A stretch of 64,000 nucleotides of DNA from Dichomitus squalens LYAD-421 SS1. Its lineage: Eukaryota > Basidiomycota > Agaricomycetes > Polyporales > Polyporaceae. A program made the translations under genes and the position numbers. Location of the stretch: assembly GCF_000275845.1 (NCBI RefSeq), contig NW_006766887.1, positions 1,136,770 to 1,200,769 of the forward strand, given 5' to 3'. This document shows, one piece after another, positions 1 through 9,515 of the stretch (position 1 is the first letter of the stretch; every line of letters starts with the position of its first letter). Below the pieces are notes generated by a model. That model was not told where the DNA came from, searched no databases, and worked only from the letters and a program-made list of their open reading frames with translations.

Positions 1-576
1 CGTGCTGAACCTTGTTGGCCCCCCCCCCAAAGATCCTCACATGCGCTCGCGCTACCTCTTGTCGCACGTGCCAATGCCGGTCTAACCCTGCGCGCGATGC
101 CCACCATTGCCCCCACTCTACGCACAATGGGCCAGGAAAGCTGAGGTCTCTCAGAAACACCGCCACGTAATCAGAAGCACTATGGCTGAGTGTAAGCGCA
201 GAGACACTCTACTAGGAGACATGGCGAGCCGCTGGTTACAGATGGGCGACATTTGGTCAGTGGCTAAGGCCATCCAAGCGACACGCTCTTCGGACGCGTC
301 GTTTGCTGATCTCCACCTTCGCCACGGACCGAAGTTTCTCAACGGACAGTAGCAGTGCACGGCGCTGCGCTCGGGTGGGGCCCAGGAGCTTCATGCAAGG
401 TGGACCGAGTTTGCTTAGCATTCTGCCGTGTCGTATTTCCTTTGTGTCTTATTCTTCTACGGTTTCATGTCTCAATCCAGGGTGTTCACAGGGCACTCGA
501 TGGAGTAACTGATATTGGCATAGTCCTGCATAGCGGCCCCGTGGTCCGGGAAGAAGAGCGCAGAGAACTGGGCCTG
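1..576. other. intergenic, upstream of SSP-A
   Basis: No gene is recognised here. Short open frames occur on both strands, but none has splice-supported extension or a familiar motif. A run of nine C residues lies near position 21. The right part is the upstream region of the small secreted protein gene. Confidence 0.5.
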
Positions 577-582
577 TATAAA
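577..582 (+). promoter_or_regulatory. TATA box of SSP-A
   Basis: TATAAA lies 95 bp upstream of the SSP-A start codon. A downstream block at 596-617 (GAAGCC...CTCCAGGCCAA) is nearly repeated upstream of the paralogue SSP-B, at a similar distance from that gene's TATA box. Confidence 0.6.
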
Positions 583-676
583 TGAGGATGCGGTCGAAGC
601 CTTCATCTCCAGGCCAAACACCTACTCCTTCACCGCACTCTCCAGCACAACCACACAGCACCGCACCATCGCAGAC

Positions 677-1099
677 ATGAAGTTCACCATCGCTACCCTC
701 GTCCTCGCCGCCATGCTCCCCGCCGCGTTCGCGGAAAACTGCCAGAACACCGGCGGCGTCGCCAACGGCGAGTGTGTCAAGTACTACTCCAACGACCAGT
801 GCAAGGGCGACGTGATCGGCAGCTACAAGCCGACCTGCGAGGGCAACTGCTTCCAGGCCGACTTCAGCAGCGTGTTCGTCTCGGGCGACGGCACGTTCGG
901 CACGGACTGCACCCTCTACTCGGACGCCAACTGCAGCGTTGAGCAGACCGTAGGCGTTGCATTCCGTGATGTCTTGGCTTTCCGGCTTTGTGGGCTGACG
1001 ATCGGTGGTTGTTAGGATTCCGGAAACGTTGTTGTTGGAGCTGGCAAATGCGCTAGCGCTCCCAACGCCAAGAGCATGAAGTGTTTCTACCGCTGCTGA
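677..1099 (+). CDS. small cysteine-rich secreted protein (SSP-A)
   Basis: Two exons, 677-949 and 1016-1099, with a phase 0 intron of 66 nt (GTAGGC...TTAG). They give a protein of 118 residues. Residues 1-19 form a clear signal peptide (hydrophobic core IATLVLAAMLPAAF). The mature part has ten cysteines, enough for five disulfide bonds, and ends in KSMKCFYRC. I do not recognise a named family. Size, signal and cysteine content fit the small secreted proteins common in Agaricomycetes. A paralogue about 87% identical with the same intron position lies on the other strand at 39185-39629. Function is unknown; secretion is inferred from the N-terminus. Confidence 0.85.
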
Positions 1100-2683
1100 A
1101 CGCCAGATGCTCAGCCAACGAAAGGTGCGTCCTTTCGACTTCCAGCATCTGTGATCTTTGCTGTATTCATGAGACCTCGTTTCCATGGACAGTCTCTTTG
1201 TCGCAGGCACGCCTTTCTATCGACAGAATGCGCAATGGTCACTCTACGTGACCGCGTTGGAGGCTCCCGATGTCCAATCAAGGCTCTGCCCGCGACCTAG
1301 TTCTTCTCTGATGTACTACCATTGTCGACCGTTGGTAAATGCAGTTTTGACCTTCCCCATATCTCAGCATGAGTTGTGACTCGATCTTACTTACAATTCT
1401 GATCCTCATCCTGAGTGACCTAGTGTTTTCGAAAAGCGAAGCACCCGAACAGAGGCCGCAACGCGCTCGGAAGTGAACCGCCTGCCAGAATGCATTCCTT
1501 GTACAAAGACCGTCAACAGCTGATAGGGTTGCGGTTTCTCGGAAGCTCGCGCCTTGTTGTATGGCGACGAAACGTCGCGATAACTTCCACTTGCACCAGC
1601 AGTCCTCAGATGTATTGCTTATAGCTTGACATCAATTATTTGAATCCGCAATGGACTGACACGACCTCGCACGTGGATAAATGAGCTGAAGGACTCCGGC
1701 TCTGAATGGCAAGCCACAAGACAAACATCTGCGATGGATGATATTATAAGTCCTGGATGAGATGCATGTACCTGGGCTGCTAACAAAGGGAGGGTCATTG
1801 ACCTCGCCGTCTTCTCGAGACGATCCGGCGAGCGGTGAATATGGGAACTGGCCGCGTGATGCGTATGGCACAAGCCCCCCTGCTGGGTCTTCGTGGGAAA
1901 GAAATACACTCTTACTCTTGGCTACGTGCTCTGACAGGCTTTCTGAACAGCGTCATGTGCCATAGGAGCGTTGTGCGTGGAGATGTACTTACAAACTGGA
2001 AGAACTTCCCTTCAACTTTACGCCCAGAACAAAGAAGCCTCAGCTCCGGTGACTCGCTTCCCCGGATAGCCGGTCACACCTGCGGGCGCTTGGATGATGA
2101 ACATCCTGTGGGTCTTGGCATCTGCTTCGGAAACTTTGAGCTTGCAAGGTTTTGCCATGTCGTCTTCGCGATCTCGGTCCTGTATGGTATTCTGATGCTC
2201 AGTGGAAGGTGTAATTTGATTGACAAGGACATCCAGATATTGAAATCATAACAGCTCGATACGCTCAGCAATTTACATGCATTCTATAACAGTCGCTGGC
2301 AGGTTGGGTTGTTCAATCTGCACTAGTGATAACTAGGCAGGCCATGAGTGGTCCCTTAGGGCAGGTGCAGAATGCGTCCGTATCGATGACACGCTTTTCT
2401 CAAGGACATGTTTCGAGAATGTACTTACTGCACAGCGATTGCGATCGACACGCGATTCTCGAGAAGAGACCGGCGAATAGGACAAAATATGCCGGCCGGG
2501 TTGAGCGATCGTGTATCCCAGGGCTGAATAAGCCTAATAGGAAGCAGGTTTCCCGATCTGTATATGACATATGCATTGCCACGGGCGAAATGTATAAGAT
2601 GGGGGCCATGACCGGTGTCAACACTTGTCATCACATTCTCTTCGGCCTTCGCACCCTTTGTCTACTCGCTGCAATACATCAAC
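1100..2683. other. intergenic, nothing recognised
   Basis: About 1.6 kb between SSP-A and the reductase. Open frames of 60-140 codons exist on both strands, for example around 1835-2251 and 2326-2697. None shows a recognisable domain, a splice-extended frame or a consistent start context. The right end is the reductase promoter. Confidence 0.45.
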
Positions 2684-4341
2684 ATGGCCCCTGTTAAGAA
2701 CGGTCGTTATCTTTTCAACGAGATCCCTACAGGTACGTTCTGCTCGGTGCGACCGGTGCGAAGACCCTTGGTGGAATGCTTATAGCGGACATTGCGTCAT
2801 AGGTTACCCCGTCCCAGGCAAGACCACGATATACGATGAATCCGAGACAATTGACCTGGACAATGTCCCTCTGAATGGCGGCGTCCTCGTCAAGATCCTT
2901 GTCCTCTCCATCGATCCGTACATGCGCGGAAGGATGCGGAGCCCTGAGAACAAAAGCTATGTTGTGAGTTTCCATGGTCAGCCGAGTACGCATTCTGAGC
3001 GCTTACATGATGTGCCGTTCAAGGAACCCTTCAAGCTAGGGGAACCGTGAGTAGCATGCATTTAGACCACATATATATCCTCTATTGACGCTTTCTTCCC
3101 ATCTTTCTGCCCATCAGCTTGGCGAACTCTGGTGTTGGTGTCGTTCTTCGCTCTGAGGCTCCAAATGTGAAGCCAGGCGACCATCTCTATGGATTCTACC
3201 GTACGTCTCAATCAAATCCTGTCTTGCATGGTGCGTAATAGCAGCAAAATCTTCATAGGGTTCCAACAATATGATGTCATCACCGACGTGAAGAGTTTCC
3301 GTGTGCTCGAGAACAAGGAGGGCCTGCCATGGTCGGTCTACCTCGGCGTCGCCGGTATGCCTGGTAAGTTCTCGAAACGCCTCAGATTGACTTGCAATCG
3401 TACTGATCATGGTGCAGGAGAGACTGCGTGGTATGCTTGGCAAGAGTATGCTGAAGCTAAGAAGGTGCTCCGCACACTTCTTCTCCTACCGCTAGTGAGC
3501 TAACGTTTTGATCTCAGGGGGACACTGTGTTTGTCACTACAGGCGCAGGTATGTCGTACCGAAGGCAATGCTCGCTTTAAATATGCTGACCATGACTGGA
3601 CGGTGCAGGTGTTGTCGGAGCGTAAGCAGCGAGGTTACCATGTTGATCGCATACAGTCTTATCTGAAGTGGCTTGTAGCACCGTCATCCAGATTGCCAAG
3701 GCCGCAGGCCTCAAGGTAATCGGCTCCGCAGGATCCGACGAGAAGGTTGAGTTCATGAAGACCATCGGCGCCGATGTCGTCTTCAACTACAAGACGACCA
3801 AGGCGAGCGACGTCCTCGAGAAGGAGGGCCCGATCAACATGTGCGTCGCGCACAACCTCCATGCCGTCAGCCATTCAACTGACCCGCGTTTGCTCGCTAT
3901 GCAGCTACTGGGATAATGTCGGCGGAGAGCAGTTGGAAGCCGCAATCGAGTACGCTGCCCCCGGCGCCCGCTTCATCGTGAGTCTTCGTTCCGCATCAGC
4001 CTCACTTGAACTCGGTCCACCCGCGGCTGACATTTCTGCCTGGCCCGGTGCAACAGGAATGCGGCATGATCTCGGGATACAACACGACCGATCATTACCA
4101 CGTCAAGAACCTCTTCAAGATCGTCACAAAACAGCTGCACTTCCACGGCTTCATCGTCGGCTTCCTCCGGCACAAGTACGTCGACGAGTTCTATTCGTCC
4201 TTCGTGGGCCGTGTCGCCAGGGGCGAGATCAAGTACAAGGAGCACAAGCTGTACGGGCTCGACAAGGCGGGAGAGGGCATACTTGACGTGCAGAGCGGGA
4301 AGAATTTCGGCAAGTGCGTAATTGTCGTTGCGGAGGAGTAA
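2684..4341 (+). CDS. medium-chain NADP-dependent reductase, zinc-free
   Basis: Eleven exons can be placed with consistent phase: 2684-2732, 2803-2963, 3024-3046, 3118-3200, 3259-3363, 3418-3464, 3518-3548, 3609-3621, 3679-3840, 3905-3977, 4057-4341. They encode 343 residues, the usual size for the family. Motifs include DPYMRGRM, the nucleotide loop TTGAGVVGA, and YWDNVGGE after the Rossmann fold. The zinc ligands of alcohol dehydrogenases are absent. This matches the leukotriene B4 dehydrogenase/prostaglandin reductase branch of the MDR superfamily, which reduces activated double bonds of enones with NADPH. The substrate cannot be read from the sequence. No targeting signal is visible, so it is probably cytosolic. 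Exon 8 has only 13 nt. Confidence 0.88.
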
Positions 4342-4865
4342 GTTCGTACTTGTATAATAAGTGGTGGTGATATGTACGATTGGGATGGCAACGCAGTGTT
4401 TATGACCCGCATAGCCGGTTGGAGACCTGTCAATCCCGAACGCGCTTGTAAAAGGGTAGTGCCCGCACGCCGAACGACGTCCCGAATGCTCGTGCACGAG
4501 CCTCTATTGTCAGGTGCGGCAGTCAGTGGTGGCCCGCATTTGTCTCCTCGCAGAGAAGGAAGATTTTTCGACATCGTGATGAAGTTCAGTCTACTGGGGA
4601 AATGGGACGGGAACGCCCAGGCTTCAAGCGAATAGTGCAGTATCCTGAACCTCGGTCAGCGCGGTTATGCGGTCATGGTTGAAATCTCCAGCGTAGTGGA
4701 TATTGATTTGGACCGACACACCACAACATACTATCAGAGCCGACTGTTCCACAGAACAAGCGGTGCTAGTTCGTCGGGCCTTGAACAAATACTGGCCCGA
4801 TGGGTCTGCGGCAGTTTGAGGACTCCCGCCCACCCCAAACGTGTAGATGCGCCCTCCCTGAGAGG
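4342..4865. other. intergenic
   Basis: Space between the reductase stop codon and the TATA box of the next gene. No feature recognised. Confidence 0.4.
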
Positions 4866-4873
4866 TATAAAAG
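4866..4873 (+). promoter_or_regulatory. TATA box
   Basis: TATAAAAG lies 185 bp upstream of the start codon at 5058. The CA- and CT-rich leader that follows is typical of fungal 5' untranslated regions. Confidence 0.5.
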
Positions 4874-5057
4874 GCCAACGCATCTCAATCCAAAATCCCC
4901 CACATATCACAAGTCCTTCCGTCTGACTGGTCAGGCAGAACATCCCACCATTACACCGCATCAGTAGTCGAGACCACACTCTCAACCTCACCAACACCTC
5001 TGTACCACCCCACCTACTCATCGCCGCTGCGATCACCACCAGCACACACACACCTCC

Positions 5058-5624
5058 ATGCCAGGCCTCATCCAGCGTCACAACGCCGTCGCGGAGTACT
5101 CCGCACTCATCACCACCAACCCAACCACCACACAACGCCGCCGCGTCCGCAAACACGAACACGAGGGCGGCGAGTCCGCGCCACCCCGCCTCACCCGCGT
5201 AGCCATCCGCGAAGAGGCGTCGGACTGGTACGACGCGGTCGCCCCCCCGCTCGAGGACCTGCAGGCGGTCATCCGCCGCATGCAAGCGGACCCGGAGCTC
5301 AGCCAGGACCGCCTGTTCTCGTACCTCTGGCCCGTGGTCGTCCTCGCCACCGTCTTCGCCGTCGCGGTGATCGCTGTGCAGGAAGGCTCGTACGTCCACC
5401 GCATCCTTGACTCCCCGGAGAACTACTGGCTGGAGCTCGGCCGCTTCGCGGCACTCGCCGTGGGCGGCGTCGTCGTTGGAGTCCTTTCATTGAAGTGTAT
5501 CATCTACGGCTTTGCTGAGCTGTGCGCCGTCGTCGCGTCTTTGGAAACCAGTAGCGAGGATATGGAGAAGGAGGAGAAGGGTGTGCCGACTAGAGGTTTA
5601 GTGTTGGGTGGGATGTTCATGTAA
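5058..5624 (+). CDS. hypothetical two-pass membrane protein
   Basis: Single open frame of 188 residues. I recognise no family. Residues 1-75 are polar and basic (RRRVRKHEHE). Two hydrophobic stretches follow: around residues 95-114 (LFSYLWPVVVLATVFAVAVI) and around residues 130-160 (FAALAVGGVVVGVLSLKCII and beyond). The tail is acidic and lysine-rich (SSEDMEKEEKG). A TATA box and a CT-rich leader upstream support expression. Frame GC bias fits coding sequence. It lies tail to tail with ERG7, only about 100 bp from its stop. A small integral membrane protein is the safest description. Confidence 0.6.
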   Translation: MPGLIQRHNAVAEYSALITTNPTTTQRRRVRKHEHEGGESAPPRLTRVAIREEASDWYDAVAPPLEDLQAVIRRMQADPELSQDRLFSYLWPVVVLATVFAVAVIAVQEGSYVHRILDSPENYWLELGRFAALAVGGVVVGVLSLKCIIYGFAELCAVVASLETSSEDMEKEEKGVPTRGLVLGGMFM

Positions 5625-5723
5625 CACCGGGCTCAACATGGATTTAAATCAGCGTATATACTCCACACACAGATGCGAGCATGAATTGCCGGAAGACTCC
5701 GACGCCCTCGCGAATTTTCTCCT

Positions 5724-8700
5724 TCACTTCCTCGAACGGAGCTCCTCAAGGTAATGATGCGCGCGCCCGAGCATCCAGATAGTGAACTCGAACTTGAAGT
5801 TCGGGTACGATATCGCGACATTCTTGTTGAACACGCCCTCGATCGCCTCTTGCGGCCACGAGCCGTCCTGTGCCATCCTCGCCGTCAACACCCGCTTTCC
5901 CTCTGAATCCGAAAACATAGTCCCACCCACCGGCCGCTGTCGAGACATGACGAGCTTGACCGCGCGCTCGATCGGCTCCGGGTGCGGGTACTTCGCGTAC
6001 ATGAGCGCCATCGCCGCCCAGCACGTCTGCACGACCTGCGTGTCCTTGTGCTCCACCCACTCGAGCGACTCGCACGACTGTTCCCGTCCCCGTCCCCGTC
6101 CCCGTCCGTCAGCTTTAGCCATCACGCCTCAGCCCGCGCACCAGACGCACCTTGTAGCTTTCGCCCCACCCGCCGTCCGCGCGCTGCTTGCCGACGAGGA
6201 AGTCGCACGCCCTGCGCGCGTGCGCGCTGCTCGCGTACGTCTCCCCTACGAGCGCGAGGCTCTCGAGCGCGAACTGCGTCGCGTACGTGAAGCAGATGCC
6301 CCACGAGCCGAACCAGCCGCCCTCGGGGCGCTGCGCCCGGTGCAGATAGTCGACCGCCTTCGCGATCGTGCGCGCGATGTCCGCCGCGCGGTAGTGCGGG
6401 TAGTGCTTCCGGAAGATCGCGAGCGCGGTGATGACGGACGTCGTGCACTCTGGGTAGTTGAACTCGGTCATGATGTTCCCTGCGGCGCGAGGATGAGTAT
6501 ACGTATGCGCGAGCGGGGAACGGAGCGGGGTCGACCCACCGAAGACCTCCGCGGGGTTGAGGTACTCCATCCACAGCGGCGCGCGGATGACCTCGTAGCT
6601 CGCGAAGCCGCCGTCGGCGTTCTGCAGGCTGAGCATGACGTCCACCGCGTCGCACAGCCTCCTCTCGGAGACCAGCTTCGGCGCGTCCCTAGCAGAAAGC
6701 AGACCGATGCGTCAGCGTCAGCGCCCACTCATCCCATCTCCCCCCCCCAGCCGAACCACCTCGCACTCACTTGACGTGCTCCTGGATGTACAGCACCGCC
6801 TTGAGCCCCTCGCCCGTACAGTCGCTCACCGTGTACCCCTGCGTCTTCGTGCTGAACGGCCACGCGCCCTTCGTCTGGTGCCTGTACGCCGTCCGCCAGT
6901 GCCTCGGGTTCTCCCTGATCTGGCACCGGTCCAGCCACCCCAGCACGCCCAGCACGCTCGCCCTGAACTCGTCCTCGAGACCCAAGCCCGTCTCCACGAG
7001 CGCCTGCCCCGCGAAACCCGCGTCCCACAGCTGCGAGCCGTTCGTGCCGCACATCATCATGCCCTCCGCGCATATCCACATGAAGTCGCGGCAGCGCGCG
7101 AAGTGCCTTTGTGCGGCGGCGGAATCGCGCCCTTCCGCGTGCACGCGCACGATCTGGTTCATCATCTTGTTCACCGGCCCGAGGTCCTGGCAGTCCGTGT
7201 TCTCGTCCTCGAGCACAACGAGCTCGTGGCAGCGCGCGATCGCCGCGCGCCGCACGGGCGCCAGCGCGCACGCCTCGTACGTGCCCAGGAGCCCGTAAAG
7301 CCCCTCGAGCAGCGTCGAGTGCGGGGTGTAGAGGTCGATGGCGGCGACGTTGCTCCGCTGCGCGGGCCAGTCGATCGAGCGGTAGGGCGTCGTGTAGAGT
7401 TCCTGTGGGCGCGAGTTCGGCTCTTGGGAGAGGAGCTATGGGGGACAGGACGTGCGTACCTCGCGGAGATCCAGGACGAGCTCGGTCTCTTCCATCTTGA
7501 AGCGCACGCCGTACAGGTAGCCCATGGGGATGTAGACGTTGCGCGTGTGGATCCACCATCTGTGCGGGTGGATGGGCACCCAATCCGGCAGCAGCCTTGT
7601 CCCCGCGTCAGCGGCAGGTGTCGTCAGCATATATAGAAACAGAACTCACCAGAGCTCAGATGGGATGGGGTGGTTACCCTCCCAGTCGTATACGTTCAGG
7701 ATCGAGAGCCAGAACTTGCCCCAGGACGGCGCGCCGACCGCGCCGCCGAGTTTGTGCAGACATGCGCGCGCCTTCACGGCGACGGGATGGTCGGGCTTCA
7801 GGCCGAGGATACGAGCCGCGCAGTAGTTCAGGGCCGTCCCGAACACCGTACTTGGGCCTTCGATGTGGCTGCGTAAGGTGCATCAGCTGCGTAGTCGTGG
7901 CAGAATAAAGATCGAAAGGACGCATAAAGAGACATGCTGAACCGTTGCGCAAGAGCAGAGGCGTGTACCACTCCGCGCATGACAGCCACTGAGATGGACG
8001 CCTTACTAGCGTGCGCTCAAGCATCAAATTTAAAGTCCTGCTCGCGAAAGAAATGGAGAGCGCGAGTTACCGCGATACTGTCTGCACAGACACGGCAGGG
8101 AATCGGATGTTTTCGATAGGAGAAAAGTCGATGAAATGGGGACGCAAAAGGCAACCGCTCGTCGTCTTTCAAAGACTTTTATCCAGATGTGCTACACATT
8201 TACGGATAGTTTACCTCGCGCCTCCCCTTTTCAGAGACTTTTCTCCAGCTGGAAACATCCGAATCCCTGCCGTGAGACAGCAGAGTCGGGCGTCGGGCGA
8301 AAGTGCGACCACGTTCACGACAAACCCCGTTCACAGCGCGCAGTCGGCGAACGTGTCTGATGGATGACGCGTAGCATTCTGCAGAAGGGACGGCGGGGAC
8401 ATGAAAGAGAAAGAGAGACCACTCACATGCCCCAACCGCCATCCTCGTTCGCATGGTTGAACAAATAGCGGATCATCTCCAGCCGCTCCTCCAGCTCGAA
8501 GCCCTGCCCACACACGTAGTTGCCGATGACCAGCCCGGGGATCAAGAACATGGGCCCACCATACTCGCCCGCCCAGTGTCCGTCCTCGCACTGGAGCTTC
8601 TGGAAGAAGCGGTAGCCGTTGCGCGCGGCCTCGAGGGCGTTGGTGGGCTTGGGGAGCGCGGGCAGGCCGACGTCCTGGCCGAGCCAGTACTTGTCGTAGG

Positions 8701-8851
8701 TGGCCTGGGGCCAGGCGGCGAGGTCGTCGTCGGTGCGGAGGTAGTGCCAGGTGTGGTCGCCGTTGGGGGAGATGCGGAGGCGCCAGCGGGAGTAGTCGGT
8801 GAAGGGGAGCTTGCCTGAGGCGGGGAGGTCAAGCGGGGCGAACGCTGCCAT
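5724..8851 (-). CDS. ERG7: lanosterol synthase (oxidosqualene cyclase)
   Basis: Cyclises 2,3-oxidosqualene to lanosterol, the first ring-forming step of ergosterol (and, in polypores, triterpenoid) synthesis, at the ER or lipid droplets. Eight exons join in phase: 8851-8427, 7868-7650, 7595-7460, 7402-6771, 6688-6540, 6479-6151, 6077-5931, 5867-5724, giving 726 residues, the usual length. QW-type repeats are visible ([32 protein letters not shown]), as are [28 protein letters not shown] and [15 protein letters not shown]. The catalytic aspartate motif reads VSDCTGEG; animals and yeast have DCTAE. Intron 1 is long (558 nt) compared with the rest. Intron 6 carries a short CCCGTC repeat. Start chosen at the first methionine, [10 protein letters not shown]. 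Confidence 0.95.
6083..6108. repeat. CCCGTC simple repeat in an ERG7 intron
   Basis: Four or so tandem CCCGTC units lie in the intron between exons 6 and 7 of ERG7, just upstream of its 3' splice site on the coding strand. Confidence 0.7.
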
Positions 8852-9095
8852 GTGCTAGTAGTATAGGAGACGGGTTGGCTATCGCTCGGGGACGAAGGTA
8901 GCAGATTTGGAGGCAGCGACAGAGGGTCAGCGAACAGTAGGCCAAGTCGAGAAAGTCGAGCGAGGAAGCGCGGTTAGAGGGCGGACGGAGGTCATCGTCG
9001 CAGCCAAGTGGGTCGCAGCCAAGTGGGACGACTCGTCGCATTTACTTACGCGGTCACGCACCCCACCCAACCAGACGCCCATCGCAGCAAAGAGG

Positions 9096-9160
9096 AAAAT
9101 AAATATTGAGACCCGTAGGTCTACCACTCCGGGAAAGCGTGTCATCCTTGTGCAGGGGCC

Positions 9161-9191
<31 letters not shown>

Positions 9192-9215
9192 TTCGTATGT
9201 CACCCCGAAGGGGAC
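9096..9215 (-). ncRNA. U6: U6 spliceosomal snRNA
   Basis: The minus strand carries the near-invariant U6 core: AATTGGAACGATACAGAGAA, then GATTAGCATGGCCCCTGCAC, then AAGGATGACACGC. It holds the ACAGAGA box that pairs with 5' splice sites, the AGC triad and the internal stem-loop. The 5' end folds into the expected hairpin, GUCCCC-UUCG-GGGUGAC. The 3' part is unusual: a hairpin AGACC-TACG-GGTCT precedes an AT-rich end with a TTTT run (9099-9096), a likely polymerase III terminator. Both ends are estimates, so the gene is 105-120 nt. It lies head to tail about 245 bp upstream of ERG7, on the same strand. Only the core is certain; the exact 3' end is inferred. Confidence 0.93.
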
Positions 9216-9515
9216 AGTACGAGAGATTGGGGAGGTCATCCGCCCATCATGTTTTTGCTATTTGCTCATTCCGCGGGTGGCAGTTACGACAGGCTCCCAC
9301 TCGGCGCTTCGTTTATACATCTCATCATTGCGCAACCTATGTACTTACACCCCAATATTCAATCCTGGCTCCACGTCAAACTCAGAATGATTCACACGCA
9401 AGATACGTATATCCTTCCACCGCCATCAATTACAAAGAATCATGTATACAGATCATAGCGATGTCCCCTGCATCCTTCTACCAACGGGCAACCCGAGTCT
9501 CACACTCCCATCCTT
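9216..9515. other. intergenic, upstream of U6
   Basis: Contains the presumed polymerase III promoter of U6. On the minus strand, TATAAAC occurs about 100 bp upstream of the U6 5' end, further than the usual -30 position, so its role is uncertain. Confidence 0.4.

Noticed and set aside
449..1210. A 253-codon minus-strand frame over SSP-A
   Set aside because: It mirrors the third-codon GC bias of the SSP-A exons; no motif, and the plus-strand gene has a signal peptide, intron and paralogue. The same mirror frame exists opposite SSP-B.
5782..7636. Long plus-strand frames opposite ERG7 (up to 333 codons), and another at 8453-8818
   Set aside because: Arg/Pro/Ala-rich translations typical of antisense frames in GC-rich exons; ERG7 on the other strand is unambiguous.
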